64,000 nt of DNA from Silene latifolia (Eukaryota > Streptophyta > Magnoliopsida > Caryophyllales > Caryophyllaceae). The stretch spans positions 456,767,311-456,831,310 of the forward strand of contig NC_133538.1 in the NCBI RefSeq assembly GCF_048544455.1, read 5' to 3'. Positions 28,643 through 44,812 of this stretch are shown one piece after another. Positions within the stretch are counted from its first letter, which is position 1; every line of letters starts with the position of its first letter. A program made the translations under genes and the position numbers. The notes under the pieces are model-generated. The model did not search any database, was not told where the DNA came from, and was given only the letters and a program-made list of their open reading frames with translations.

Positions 28643-31435
28643 TTAAGGGCAATTACGTTTGTCATGGTTAGCCATCTGTTTGCAGCAGGCGCAAAGTCTT
28701 TTAGGCTTCTGTGCTTTTGCTATCGACTCGTTCCTGCTGGACAAAAGCCTTTTGCCGCTACCCTTGTTCCGGACTTGTTTGGGTGGTAAGATCCTCACTT
28801 CTGAAGAACTTGTAAAACCCAAAAGCTGCTTTATCTCTTTCTCCTTGGATAATACCTCTGATGAGGACGAAGGACTGACTTCTTCTCTAAAAGACTCAAA
28901 ATAGCAGCTAATTCTTTGATGCGATCTACAGGCAAGCTTTTTGCAACACCGATTGTCGAATAGAACTCTGACCAAACATTAGAAATCTCCATCTTGATAA
29001 CATCAGCAGGGTCACAGTCCTCTATGATATTGCCAGGAAGAATTGAGAAAGGGTTTCTATATGAAGCCTTACACCAACGAGGAACGATGTATTTGGAAGG
29101 AATGCTTTTAAGGAGATTAGCTAAGAAAACCCAAAATACATGCTTGCAAAGTAAACCTTTACTTTCAAAAAGCTTGTAACTGCAAGTAACCTCGTGTGTT
29201 GCGACATTATATGAAACCTGGAATGTAGAATATCGCAACTCATCATTAATGTCATATACACGAACGTCCCCATTAGTAAGGCCGCAAGAAGAAGTGTTCT
29301 TCAATTCAACTTGAACATCATAAAACACTTTATGGGTGTAGACAGATGCAGCATGTAACTCAATTTTAGTAGCCACCGCAGAAGTGACTGGTAAATTGTG
29401 CTCACTGTCCTTATCATGACATTTTTGCAAATAACGCTGTTGTTCCATGGCAGTTTCAAACCGCATCCAAAACTCAACCAAAGTTCTAAAATGAGTCTGT
29501 TAACGCTTATAGAAGGAATTTGAACTCTCGGATCTCTGAGTTGTTCTTAACAGCCCTCCCATTGGTATGTCTCTAAAATAGGCAGGGATCCAACGGTACT
29601 TATCACGATACATGCTTGAAAGCCATTTATGGCCAACAAGGTTGAAGTCATTCATAACTGCAAGCCACTTCTCTTCAAACTCTTTTGGTTCTAAAGTAGA
29701 ATCCCAAACAACCGAATACAAACGAGAGAGAAAATCAGTCTCTTTGCATGTGATTGCACCTACTTTAGAACTAACTTTTTCCATAATATGCCACATACAA
29801 AAACGGAGGCGGGCTGTTTTAAAAACATTAGGAATAGCAAGTAACATCCCAGCATCTTGATCTGTTACGATACATAAAGGCTCCTTTTCACCCATACAAT
29901 CCAAAAACTTTTTGAAACACCATGTAAAGAAGTCTTCATTCTCATGATCACAAGCAAATGTGACAGACCGTTTGTGGTGATCAACTCCAATAAACGGAGT
30001 GAAAATCATACCATATTTATTAGTTCCGTATGTAGCATCAAAGCTAAGAGCATCACCAAACTCAGCATAGTTCTTCCTAGACTTAGCATCTGACCAAAAT
30101 ACCCTGCTCAAACACTTCTGATCATCAATCTCGTATGCAAAGTAGAAACCAAGTTTAATTTTTGCTAGCTCTTCAAGGTGATTAACAAAGAGAGTTGCAT
30201 CCTTTAAACCTATAAAACATTTGAAATCCCTAGCAAAATTCTTAAAATCTGTCAAAGTTGCTCCAACATTAGCATAACCATCTGCATATTCTTTGCATTG
30301 CTGAAAACTAATGGACGCCCCCAGCTGCAACTTTGAATTATCAATGATTAACTTTTTTTGGAAATAAGAAAGTTTCCTTACAAATTTCTGGAACTCGTTG
30401 TCGTTAATAAAGAGAAGACAATGATTATGAACACCAACAAATTGATCGACTCTACAACCTCCACCCCCCGTCGCTTCAACCCTCATCATTGCTGGACACC
30501 CAATCCTAGTAATTTTAACATTCCTTGAAACATAAGGCTTAACAGTAGAATCTTTCTCAACATCTGTAACAGGACACTTCAGTTTATTTTTATTCTCTCT
30601 GTATCCTTGACGATTACAAACAATAGACTTCCTCAGTAATTCACCACCACGGGTACGTTTTGTAGTATACACCCTTGACTCAAACCCACAGGAAATTGCA
30701 TATACCACAAAAAAACACATTGCTGAATCAAAGTCAACAAACTGCATTTTCAGTTTAGGTGTGAACGACTCCTCAACTAGCCTAGTACATCTCTCACTAC
30801 CACCAGGAGTGTTGCTCAATTGAAGTGGATGTATTGCTGTTGGATGTGATGTGCAAGTTGGGGTAAAAACAGATTCACGACAAGATTGAACCTCTGAATA
30901 ATATAAAGGTAAAAAAACACAATCAGAGAATAAACAAGGTATGTTACAGGGGTATGTCATACATGTTATAGTAACATATCATGGTTGTTACGTTAATGCA
31001 TCATATGTGTTGCAGTAAGTGAAGATGTGAAATTAAGATTGAAAACAAACATGTTACACTGATTGTACAAATTCTGGTACAGTAATGTATCATATCTGTT
31101 ACAGTAAGTGACCAAGTGAAATTGTAAAACTTTTAACTTATATTCAAATATAGCATGTTCCAGTAATATATCATATGTGTTACAGTGGTATAAATATCTG
31201 TTAAATAAACATGTGGATTAATGAAAATTATCAATTAAAATTCAACAATAAAATAGAAGAAAACACATAAGTTAGCATAACATGAGTTCTAATCAATGAA
31301 AAATAGGTAAAAAATGCACATGCATGTATAGAGAAAGGAGTATAAAACGAAAAACAGAGAAACGATGTTATAACCGGGATGAATGTCATATTCAACGGAA
31401 AAATTAGTCAATGGAGTAGACGGAACTGTCGACAT
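28643..31435 (-). pseudogene. FAR1/MURA-type MULE transposase, two lesions
   Basis: Exon 1 31435-31375 (MSTVPSTPLTNFSVEYDIHP) splices in phase to exon 2 from 30893 (VQSCRES). In order: a FAR1 DNA-binding-like region (FVDFDSAMCFF to VGVHNH), the MULE transposase domain with LSFDATYGTNKYGM and IVTDQDAGM (two Asp), CMWH, a SWIM-like region and a C-terminal zinc knuckle (CACCKQMANHDKRNCP). TAA at 29502-29500 interrupts the frame just after SNSFYKR, and a frameshift near 28890 separates the SWIM part from the C-terminus. The SWIM motif reads TCSYKLFESKGLLCKH, with Tyr for the second Cys. Length would be about 770 residues, normal for the family. A 5'UTR splice acceptor (TTTGCAG) precedes exon 1. 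Confidence 0.88.
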
Positions 31436-31963
31436 TAAAACAGAGACCTGCAAACACAAAGTAAATATTGATTAAAACGATGAATAAGCTAAAACGAACA
31501 ATTGAAATCATAATTTGATGAAAACGAAACTGAAGATGAATTACGATTGAAGCCTTGTAGAGAAAAGTGCAGGAAATACCTAAATCTAAAGAATAACAGA
31601 AACGGATTTAGATGACGATCAGAGTAAGCTTCAACAGCTGTGCACAAATTAAACAATAAATCGTCTAAGAACAATAACAGTAACAAATTAGGAAAAAACA
31701 GTAACAAATTTAACATAAATAATGAGAATTAAAAGTAAAGATGATAAGCAGAATTCACCAGAAAATTGCAAGATGACGGTGAAGTAACAATGTGAGAGAA
31801 TTTTGAAGAGAGATAAAGAAGAGAGAGAAAGTTGTTATGATTTATGAGGAAGATTAGGCAGAAAGATGTGTTTATATAAAGCTGAGTTGGAATATAAATC
31901 TGAAAGTAAAAAAATAAAATCTGAGATTTAATCTCAGCCATACGATTGAGTTGATTAAGAGAT

Positions 31964-31996
31964 GATCGGATGGCTTGGAATGGTAGGACGGACTCA
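31964..31996 (-). repeat. Right terminal inverted repeat of the MULE
   Basis: Reads GATCGGATGGCTTGGAATGG then TAGGACGGACTCA, the inverted partner of 21552-21584. Confidence 0.8.
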
Positions 31997-32002
31997 CCCT
32001 AA

Positions 32003-32343
32003 GACCATCCCCAAGCAAAGGTCATGCTAATTAGGTCACCATTTATACTTCACTCTTAATTATTTTCCATTTCCCCAAAATTTTTCATTTTTCCAATCAT
32101 TTATCATTTATTCTCCCTAAATAAACTCTCTTTCATCCTATTACTTTTGCTCCTACCCAATAAAAATACACCACCTCATTTTCACTAGGTCATGAAGGAG
32201 GTCATGAGGAAGGTCAATTTTGTTGGTAAAGGTCACAAAATGACCTTTTGGCTTTAAAGGTCATCCTAATTTTTGTGTTAAGTGGTAATTAGTGTGACCA
32301 AGCAAGGTCATGACCTAGCAATTGACATTGCTTGGGGATGGTC
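32003..32343. mobile_element. Tourist-like MITE (PIF/Harbinger), 341 bp
   Basis: The perfect 16-bp terminal inverted repeat GACCATCCCCAAGCAA is flanked by TAA at 32000-32002 and 32344-32346, the canonical 3-bp target of this superfamily. It is AT-rich inside with no coding. It is inserted in the right end of the two-gene MULE. Confidence 0.9.
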
Positions 32344-32365
32344 TAAGAGGGTAGACTCAATAGAT

Positions 32366-32458
<93 letters not shown>

Positions 32459-32471
32459 ATATATATATATA
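32366..32471. repeat. (TATC)n then (TA)n tract, cluster junction 3
   Basis: About 23 TATC units pass into about eight TA units. The tract joins the MULE right end to the next element. Confidence 0.95.
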
Positions 32472-33394
32472 GATTTAGGATCCTATAAGAACCCCCTACC
32501 CATGAGAACCATGAGAACCCCAGGTTCAGAACTTTAATACCAAATGTTTAGAACAAAAAAACTCCCTTATTTTCAAAACCGCAAGCTTAACAACAGATTC
32601 ATAATCACTTAAGCTACCAACCACAGTCCTAATACACTCAAAAAACACAGATTTCACCATAGTACCCTTCGTAATCTCGCAAATCGGATCAACTATCTTA
32701 TTAGCAAGCCTAGGTTCTAAAAATGCCAACTTTGCAAAAATCTTCAACACCTTGATCAACACCCAATTATACTTACAGTCAATCAAAATTCTATAAAACT
32801 CGGGCGCTAATGGAAAATAAGTTTTAAGATCACGGGAACAAAGATCACGCCAACTTTGTAAGTAAGTGAGTTTGAGGAGCGAGGTGGATTTAGTATATGG
32901 GTTAGTTGATTTGATTTCGCGACGGATTTCTTCGACGGATTTGGAAATGAAGGTTGATAATGGTGTTGAGGCTTCGGGTGTATGGAGACGGATTCCTTTG
33001 ATTAAATTGTCCAAGGTTCGTTGAAAAGGGTGTCCATTGTTGATGAATTTGACATTTTAGGGTTTAATTGTCTAGGTTTTGTTGATTGATTGATAGGATA
33101 ATTGGGGATTTTTCGATTGAGATTGAGAAAATGATTGATGCTCAACTGCTCATTGCCAGTAAAAATGGTTTAATTAAAAGGTATGAGGAAGGTGAGTCAC
33201 CTGGGTTTGTGGGATTGTTACTTGGTTGGGACTTGGGCTGGTTCAGTGGTATGTATCGTTCAGTGGTGAAAAGGTTGAACCTTTGGTACAAAGGTTCAGA
33301 ACTTATGGTATAAAAGTTTTGAACTTAAGGTACAAAGGTTCTGAACATAAGGTTCTCATGGTTCTCATAGAAAAGGGGTTCTCATAGGATCTCA

Positions 33395-33398
<4 letters not shown>
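32472..33398. mobile_element. TA-bounded element B with captured AP-3 delta fragment
   Basis: The left end GATCCTATAAGAACC followed by ATGAGAACCATGAGAACC matches the inverted right end GATCCTATGAGAACC followed by ATGAGAACCATGAGAACC. (TA)n lies on both sides. It belongs to the GAGAACC-terminus family also seen at 33464 and 36863. The interior is dominated by a host gene fragment. Confidence 0.78.
32526..33055 (-). pseudogene. Captured fragment of AP-3 complex subunit delta (delta-adaptin) gene
   Basis: On the - strand the frame reads DNLIKGIRLH, FISKSVEEIRREIKSTN, TKSTSLLKLTYL, then VLKIFAKLAFLEPRLANKI, DPICEITKGTMVKSVFFECI and VVGSLSDYESVVKLAVLKIREF, which are segments of plant AP-3 delta-adaptin (endosome/vacuole trafficking adaptor). 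The real protein has hundreds of residues between the two halves, so an internal stretch is missing. A 1-nt loss separates the initial MDTLF from the rest. It ends at the element border without the C-terminal part. No promoter of its own is evident. Confidence 0.85.

Positions 33399-33459
<61 letters not shown>
33399..33459. repeat. (TA)n tract, cluster junction 4
   Basis: A pure TA run between the two GAGAACC-family elements. Confidence 0.95.
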
Positions 33460-33462
<3 letters not shown>

Positions 33463-33463
33463 T

Positions 33464-36770
<3,307 letters not shown>

Positions 36771-36862
<92 letters not shown>
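36771..36862. repeat. (TA)n tract, cluster junction 6
   Basis: A TA run with one TACATA interruption at its right end, directly before GGGTCGAGATCGGGTGAG. Confidence 0.95.
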
Positions 36863-38057
36863 GGGTCGAGATCGGGTGAGAACCACAGTTATAATGAGAA
36901 CCATGAGAACCTCTTAAATGACTTATATCATATCGCATTTTTCGTCTAACCCTTTGTCATTTAACAAAATTACGTTTTCTGTCAAATTTCTCGCTCTCCC
37001 CTCACGAAACTAGAATTGAAGAACAAGCTTCAATATATTCTGCTCCTACCTTCATCAATGGCGACATAAATCGAACCATCTTTCAGTGGCTATCAAAATT
37101 CGATGAGGTTTGTTTAATTTCTCTATTAATTTCCCTTAATTTCAACTTTATGTGTTTCGAATTTGTTAATTCGTCAACAAATTAGGGTTGACGAATTGAT
37201 GATTCAAGTTTATATACATATAATTAGGGGTACGGAATTGAAATTAAGGCTGGGTAAAATTGAGAAATTACCATTGTTTCGAATTTGTTGATTTGAATTG
37301 TGCTTAAGATCTGATTTTCAGGCTGAACAAAGTACACATTGTGCACTACGATATTCCAAAATTTTATAAAAGGTTTATATATGGAAGGGCTCATATATTC
37401 CATACGGCGAACTAGCAAAGGGCCTTTGGCAATCAAGTTATCAACACAAGCTGCTAAGAAAATCGAGGCTTGATGCCTCACAAAGGTTCATAAAGGCCGA
37501 TAAGGTGACCATCCAAGCATCTCATTGCTCCAATCTGGTAGCAGGGGAAAGAGCATAACATTACTTCTTTTGTTTTTGGCTATTAATGAACACAACATCA
37601 TATGCTTATGAATAATTGGATGAATTAACAACTTTTAGAATTTTTGCCGCTTTTCAGGAAAAGCGCAATGTAGCTAATTTTGATTCACAACTTTTCCCAT
37701 ATTGAAATTCAAGATCTTATGCACAAATTTCTTTGATTGATTCAATTTTTAACCTAGGATGATATGCAATGAATTAGGGTTCATAAACAATAAATTTGAA
37801 GTAATGTACGAAGTGCAATTCTTTGTGTTTGAAGCACTGTACGAAGTACAATTCTTTGTGTTTGTTTTGTGTTTGTGTATCTGAGAGGGTGAACTCGTGA
37901 AGCTAATTGATGTAACCGAGCTCTATTTTTGTGTTCCTGTGACGTGAAATAGTGTATCTTAGCTATAATTTAGTGCATTTGTGAAATGTAATATTGCATC
38001 CGAGTTATAGGTTGGTCTTAACCAATTCTTGCTTTCTATGCCATGGTTTGGTTATGT
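36863..38057. mobile_element. Left part of TA-bounded element E (GAGAACC family)
   Basis: The terminus GGGTCGAGATCGGGTGAGAACC followed by ATAATGAGAACCATGAGAACC matches elements B and C. No matching right end was found. The copia element at 38058 and the Athila-like element at 47306 interrupt the downstream sequence, so the far end may lie beyond them or be lost. GTGTATCT motifs occur near 37870-37960. No gene recognised. Confidence 0.6.
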
Positions 38058-39135
38058 TGCTGGAGTTAGTGTCCTCCACAATAGTGCGTTTACATAATAA
38101 ATCTCATTAAAGGAATATCATAAGAATATTTATTATTTGATCCTCGTCAGTTGATTAACGTAAATCAATAATGGTTGGCTGACTAGAGTTTGACGTTATT
38201 GTCGTGAGACGGCGGTGATCAACTAACCCCTTTCGGTCACACCTATAGGAACGAACCCCAATTGATAACTAATGAATTGTATGAGATACAATTTATTTAG
38301 TCCCTTGATTTACAGACTAAAAGGTTAGTCGATTATTTTTAGAGAGATTTCGAGTTGCGAACTCGTGGCACGGCAGTTATTATTTAATTATGCGATAATT
38401 AAATAATAAATTTTATGAGACGGGTTTTAGTTAATAAATTGTTAATTCATTAAAATTGTACTAATTGATTAATGTGATTAATATTAGTACGTAAATAATA
38501 TGTGTAGCGGTACACGTATATTTACGAAGTGTTTTGAACAAAATTTAATCGGGAAGCATTTAAACATAAAACGATGTTTAAATAAAATTTACACGTATTT
38601 GGGCGACAAATATAAGAACTAAAATGGACCCGTAAATGGGGCATTGGACCGTATAAAATAGATTGTTGTAGATGATTATAAACATAATCATTTCACTTTG
38701 CTTTATATTCTTCCATAAGTTATCTTTTGTTCTTATACATGTGATGAATAATTGGACACAAAATAAAGCAAAGTCCACTCCCACACTCTCCCCCTCTCAA
38801 CCGGTTTTCCCCTCCATATAGACCAAAGGTTTTGTTCATTTTTACACGACTTCACTTGTGCATTTTGCATGTGAAATCTTTGTTGGTCTTTCTCTCTAAA
38901 AACTAATAAAATCATTTTTACTAAGTTGTTAGTAATCAAAATAATTAAGAGTATTAGTAATATTTACATATAATCAAGGGTATATCTTATCAAATATCTA
39001 GTTAATATTTGTTAGAATTTTGGGTGTTGTTCTTGGGTGCTACTAGAAGGAGGTCTTCTCTTTGAAGATTTGGTAAAGGAGGATCTTGTAATTTATTTTT
39101 AATTAGAGAGTCTAATTAGGATCTATGATCTTTCA
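38058..39135 (+). repeat. Copia 5' LTR, 1,078 bp
   Basis: Aligned by eye it is highly similar to LTR2, with short indels (about 21 bp and 9 bp extra here near the start). It lacks a 170-bp block near its 3' end that LTR2 has. Confidence 0.93.
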
Positions 39136-39137
39136 AG

Positions 39138-39150
39138 TGGTATTAGAGCT
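39138..39150 (+). promoter_or_regulatory. Copia primer-binding site
   Basis: TGGTATTAGAGCT, one mismatch from the usual initiator-Met type TGGTATCAGAGC, 2 bp after the LTR. Confidence 0.88.
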
Positions 39151-41080
39151 AGGCTTGTAATTTGCATGTTGATTTTAAGCATATTAAACAAATTATGAGA
39201 TAATTTGAAAAACTCAAAAATTGTGTTAGAAGAGGTTTTAGCACGAAAATTTTTGGGCATGCATACCTACTGATTTCAAAAGGTTTTTGGTAAAATTTGG
39301 TGATTTGTGAAGTTATTTTGCTATATTGAATGGTTTTTGGTAAAATTTGGTGATTTTTGGTAGAAAACCGTATTTTGGTTAAGAGTTAACTAAATATAGT
39401 TAAAGGTTGATTCGGGTCATAAAATTTTTATGGTGTTTCATGCATATTTTCTACAGATTGTATGTAAAATTTTGAAGGTTGGTTTGAAGTTTTGCATGTT
39501 TATTGATTTTATGAGATAAAAGTCTATAAAAGTGAAATAATTTAACCATATACTTGAAACATTTGTTTCTGGCCTTGATAAATTTATGTACATTTAAAAA
39601 TATGATTTAAAAGTGAAAAGTGAAATTTAAAATGTATTTTCACCTTGTTTTAATATTTATTGGTTTTAATGGTTAAAAACCGATAAATATCGATCTTTTT
39701 CTTCATAAATATTTATCCGAATTTTTTGGGCATTTTTCATGACATTTTGGTGTTCTTGGGAGTGTTCCAAAATACTCAAATTTTGTTGTTTCAATATTTG
39801 GTAATATTTTCAATTATTTTGGATTTATTACTTAAAAGTTATGATTTTTCCGATTAATTTAGCAAATATCACCAAATCAAACTAATTATTCATCATTAAA
39901 TTAGTGAGGACTAATTTGAGGTCCAAAATAGTTTGGACAATTATTTTGGACTTAAATGAGATTTAAGAGTTGATTATTGATTTTTACAAGTTAAAAATCG
40001 ATTAAATCTACAAAACCGAGATGGATACCAACGATTTTTAGATAGGGCGATTTTGGCATCATTTTACAGCATTTTAAGCATATTTATTTAATTTGAATGA
40101 ATGATTGTCATTTATTTTAAGTATTTATTTTGTTGTACCTAGTATCGCCTAGTTTATTTTAATCGTTATTACCCGAAATGAATGGTAATAGCGATTTGTT
40201 TGTAATTTAAATACGATCTCGTATCATTGGTTTGTAATTAATTAATAGTTTTATTTATTTTATTAATTAATTTATAATAGGAATAGCTACGTAATTTAAT
40301 TGTAATAGTTATTTTTATCGGCGTTTCCAAAAGACGGATTTACATCGAGACCGAGTCTATTTTTGGAAGGTGTTCCAAATCCCACAAGAAGAAGCCACTT
40401 TTGGAATGAAGAGGCAAGGGACCAAGGAGTTGGTTTCCGATATGTAATAGTCTAGTTTTTATTAACTAGGTGGCCATACTAGGATTATTCATATGCTTGC
40501 TTGCTTTTATTTTTCCGCGCATGCCAAAATCGCCATTCACATGCATTTTATTTTCGCGTTTGTTAATTCACATCATTTACATTCACCGACTTAGTTCAAT
40601 TTTAGGGAATTTATGACTAAATTGACAATATCTCTCACATAACTAAAATTGAGATTAACCTTACCAATTAGTAACACCTATGAATCCCTTGTTCATTAGA
40701 ACCACGCTCGCCTAAGCGGGGTGTTCTCTTTTTACCTCGGGTAAGTAGGGTGGTAAACAGTTATCACGTGCTAAAGTTGGTTGGACTCAACGGGGTATAA
40801 GACGGTCTTGTATTCCGGGGCTAGTATATGGATTTAAGGAAATTCGTCAACCAAGAGGTAGAATTAGTCAACCGTTGACTTACCGAATTTACACGATTAT
40901 GGGATGTTTCGCCCAAGCGATGCTCATTTTTTTTTAAAATATGGGTCTTGGAATCATTTATATAATTTAGTGGGAGATCATTATATAAATGTTAAAACAT
41001 GTTAAACATGTTTTCACAAGTATTTTTTAAAACAATGAATGTTAATATTTCCTTATTTTGTTGTAGCATTTTAATTCGCA
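39151..41080 (+). other. Copia untranslated leader
   Basis: AT-rich sequence between primer-binding site and gag, with no coding content recognised. Confidence 0.7.
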
Positions 41081-41731
41081 ATGGCAACTTCTTTAACTCC
41101 ATCGACTACTACACTAGGCAAAGATTTATGGCTAAGGTCCGTAATGGACAAATGTATCTTAAAAGATGACGGTAGTAAATTTCTTGAATGGGAATCCAAC
41201 ATCCAAATTGTCGCGTTGTCCGATAATGTGCTTACTTACTTAACTGATGCCCCTCCCATCGAGCCCGGTTCAAGGGCTTCATCGGCGGTGCGGACCGCCT
41301 ATGATGACCATGTGTGGATGTCGAATGATATAAAAAATGTGTTGATATGGTCGATGTCCCCAAATCTCAAGCTTTTGTGCATTTCTTTGAATGCGTACGA
41401 GATATTCACTCGTATGAATACTATGTTTTCACAAACACCTAAAGTCCGCCAATACGATGCGGCGGCACGCTTCTTTGAAGCAAAGCTTGAGAGGGGCCAA
41501 AAGGTTGGTCCTCATGTGCTAAAAATGGTCGAATATGTCGACATCCTAGAGCGTCTAGGTTGTAAGATTCCTAAGACTCTTGTGGTGGATCGAATCCTCC
41601 ACTCATTTCCTTCCAAGTTTGCCCATTTTAGGGTGAACTATAACATGAATGGCATGGATAAAAGTTATCATGAAATTCATGCGCTCCTCACCCAAGTGGA
41701 TAGGGATATGGAAGCTAGTGGGAGTGAATAA
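41081..41731 (+). pseudogene. Copia gag capsid region (UBN2-like)
   Basis: 216 residues from ATG at 41081: FLEWESNIQ, the central YEIFTRMNTMF block and VDRILHSFPSKFAHF are typical of copia gag capsid domains. TAA at 41729-41731 ends it early. The zinc knuckle CFHCNGKGHYRRSC follows in another frame at about 41900-41941, so the normal gag-pol frame is broken by the stop and at least one frameshift. Confidence 0.88.
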
Positions 41732-41768
41732 GGGGATGTTCTAACCATGAAGTTAAAGAACATGTCCC

Positions 41769-43370
41769 TTGGAGTTAAGAAGGGAAAGGCGAAGGAAAAG
41801 TCCCAACTCAAGAAATCGTCAACGAAACAAGACAAGGGAAAAGGGAAAGCCGTTGAGAATGGAAAACCCAAGGCAAAAAGTGTCACTCTCCGAGGCCAAA
41901 TGTTTCCATTGTAATGGGAAGGGGCATTATAGGAGGAGTTGTCCTAAATACTTGGAAGACCTCAAGGAAGGGCGTATGACGCCTATTAGTATGATTTCCT
42001 CTCTCTATGTGATGAACGGTAATTATGCTTGCACTTCCACTTGAGTACTTGATACCAGATGTAGCTCTCACCTTTGTAATCATTTGAAGGGTTTAAGGGA
42101 CGTGCAAGCACTAGCAAAAGGTGATGTGGATCTCCGCATGGGCAATGGAGCTAAAGTAGCGGCCATTTTCGTGGGGACCTATGTGTTCACTTTAGCTAGT
42201 GGTCTAGAGTTGTATTTAAATAAGTATTATTTTGTACCAACTTTAACCAAGAACATCATCTCCATTTCCGCGTTAGACGCGGAAGGATTTTGTTTTATGA
42301 TTAAGGACAATAGTTGTACTTTTTCATTGAATGATGTGGTTTATGGCAAAGCCATTTCAATTGGAGGCATTTATGTTTTAAATGAAGTTAATGACGTTTA
42401 TCATGTGGAAACTAAAAAGCTCAAAACGGGTGATCCAAATGAATCTTACCTTTGGCATTGTCGTTTAGGTCACATAAACAAAAAATGCATTAAGAGACTT
42501 GCTTCATCTAAAGTGCTCAAACCATTTGATTTCGAATCTTATGGTATATGCGAGTCTTGCCTTTTAGGCAAGATGACTCGTGCACCTTTTGCAGGAAAAG
42601 GGACACGAGCTAGTGAGGTTTTGGTTCTCATACATACGGATGTGTGTGGACCATTAACCATCACCGCTAGAGGAGGTTTTCAGTACTTCATTACTTTTAC
42701 TGATGACTTGAGTAGATATGAGTATGTCTATTTGATGAAGAACAAGAGTAAAGCTTTTGACAAGTTCAAGGAGTTTCAATATGAAGCAGAGAACCAATTG
42801 GATAAAAAGATTAAGACCCTACGATCCGATCGTGGTGGTAAATACCTAAATTCTGAATTTGATTCACACCTGAAAGATTGTGGTATAGTATCACAATGGA
42901 CTCCTCCTGGCACACCACAATTAAATGGTGTAGCTGAAAGGAGAAACCGAACTTTACTAGATATGTTTTGGTCTATGATGAGTCTTACCGAGCTTCCTAA
43001 TCCGTTTTGGGGTTTTGCCCTCTTGTCTGCAATATTTTCACTAAATCGAAGCCCAACTAAAGCGGTCGATAAGACTCCATATGAGATATGGACAGGGAAA
43101 ATCCCTCATTTGTCTTTCATGCGTATTTGGGGTTGCGAGGCTTATGTCAAGATCAAGTCTGACAATAAACTTGCACCCAGATCTGACAAATGTTTTTTTG
43201 TAGGATACCCAAGGGAAACACGTGGCTATTACTTCTACAATAAACACGAGAACAAAGTGTTTGTGGCTCGTGATGCTGTCTTCTTAGATAGGAGTTTATT
43301 TCTAGGAGACAGAGTGGGAGAAAAGTTGAACTTGATGAAGTACGAGAGCCACAAACCGAGAATGAAGTAG
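41769..43370 (+). pseudogene. Copia nucleocapsid, protease and integrase regions
   Basis: Zinc knuckle, then protease region VLDTRCSSHLCNH, where the active-site DTG reads DTR and the preceding Trp position is TGA (42042-42044). Next LWHCRLGHINKKC to CESCLLGKM (pre-integrase zinc region) and an integrase core with all three acidic residues: HTDVCGP, LRSDRGG and NGVAERRN. The long open part runs 42084-43370 and ends by frameshift near 43310 before the RT frame. Confidence 0.92.
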
Positions 43371-43378
43371 AGGAGAAC

Positions 43379-44812
43379 GTGGAGGATAGCATTCCCTCTT
43401 CCTCTAAAACGGTAATTATTCCTAGAAAGTCAAGTAGGATTTCTAATCCACCTAACCGCTACCTTGGTAACATCGAAGAGGATGGTGTTTTGTTACTTTT
43501 GGAAAGTGATGAACCTACTACCTACAAATCGGCCATGTCTAGTCCCGACTCCTCGCATTGGCTAGAAGCCATGCGGTCCAAAATGGATTCCATGTACGAG
43601 AACCAAGTATGGGACTTGGTGGATTTACCTGAGGAAGTGCGACCCCTTCAGTGTAAATGGATATATAAAATTAAGCTCAGCGTGGATAAACATATATATG
43701 TTTACAAAGCTAGATTGGTGGCAAAAGGTTTCACCCAAGTTCATGGTTTACACTACGACGAAACCTTCGCTCCAGTCGCTATGCTTCGGTCCATTAGGAT
43801 AATCTTAGAGGTTGCTGCGTTTCATGATTATGAGATTTGGCAAATGGATGTCAAAACAACCTTCTTGAATAGGATTCTAGAAGAGAAAGTGTACATGATC
43901 CAACCTGAAGATTTTGTGGATACATCTAACCCTAAGAAGGTGTGTAAACTCAAGAAGTCCATCTATGGTCTTAAGCAAGCATCTAGGAGTTGGAATCATC
44001 GCTTTGATCATGTTATTAAATAATATGGTTTCAATAGAAGTGTTGAAGAACCGTGTTTATAAATGAAGTTTAGTGGGAGTAAGGTTGCATTCCTTGTCCT
44101 ATATGTGGATGGCATATTGCTCATCGGGAATGATATTCCATTGCTCACTTCCGTTAAGGAGTGGCTAGTAAAACACTTCCAGATGAAGGACTTGGGAGAG
44201 GCACAACGAATCTTGGGTATCCGGATCTATAGGTATAGGTCCAAAAGGATACTAGGATTGAGTCAAGAAGCATATATTGACAAAGTTCTTGACCGGTTCA
44301 ATATGAAAGACTCTAAGAGAGGATTTCTACCTATGGTCCAAGGGATTACTTTGAGCAAGTTATAGTCTCCCTCTACCCCTAAGGATATTGAACACATGAA
44401 GACCGTCCCTTATGCTTCCGCTGTTGGGTCTATCATGTATGCTATGATTTGCACTCATCCCGACGTTACATATGCCTTGAGCATGACAAGTCGTTATCAA
44501 GCCAAGCCTGGTGAGAGTCACTGGATAGCCGTAAAGAACATCCTTAAGTAATTGAGAAGGACTAAGGATTCATGGAGGGACTAGGAGTAGTCCATTCCGC
44601 CAAAAATACGATCACTCTATATTGTGATAATAGTGGAGCTATTTTTCAAGCCAAAGAGCCGAAGTATAGTAATAAATCTAGACACATTAAAAGGAAATAC
44701 CATCTAGACAGATGATAATATTGCTGATCTTTTAACCAAGCCTTTATCAAAGGCTAAGCATGATGGTCATGTCGTCGCAATGGGATTGAGACGAATACCA
44801 GATTTTCTTTAG
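43379..44812 (+). pseudogene. Copia reverse transcriptase and RNase H, degenerate
   Basis: RT starts with the usual WLEAMRSKMDSMYENQVWDL and CKWIYKIK blocks, then GFTQVHGLHYDETFAPVA and WQMDVKTTFLN. The active site YVDD reads YVDG (about 44101-44112). Stops near 44023, 44060 and 44365 break the frame. RNase H is visible as TLYCDNSGAIFQAKEPKYSN and NIADLLTKPLSKAKHDGH, with internal pieces deleted around 44550-44590 and 44700. Confidence 0.9.
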
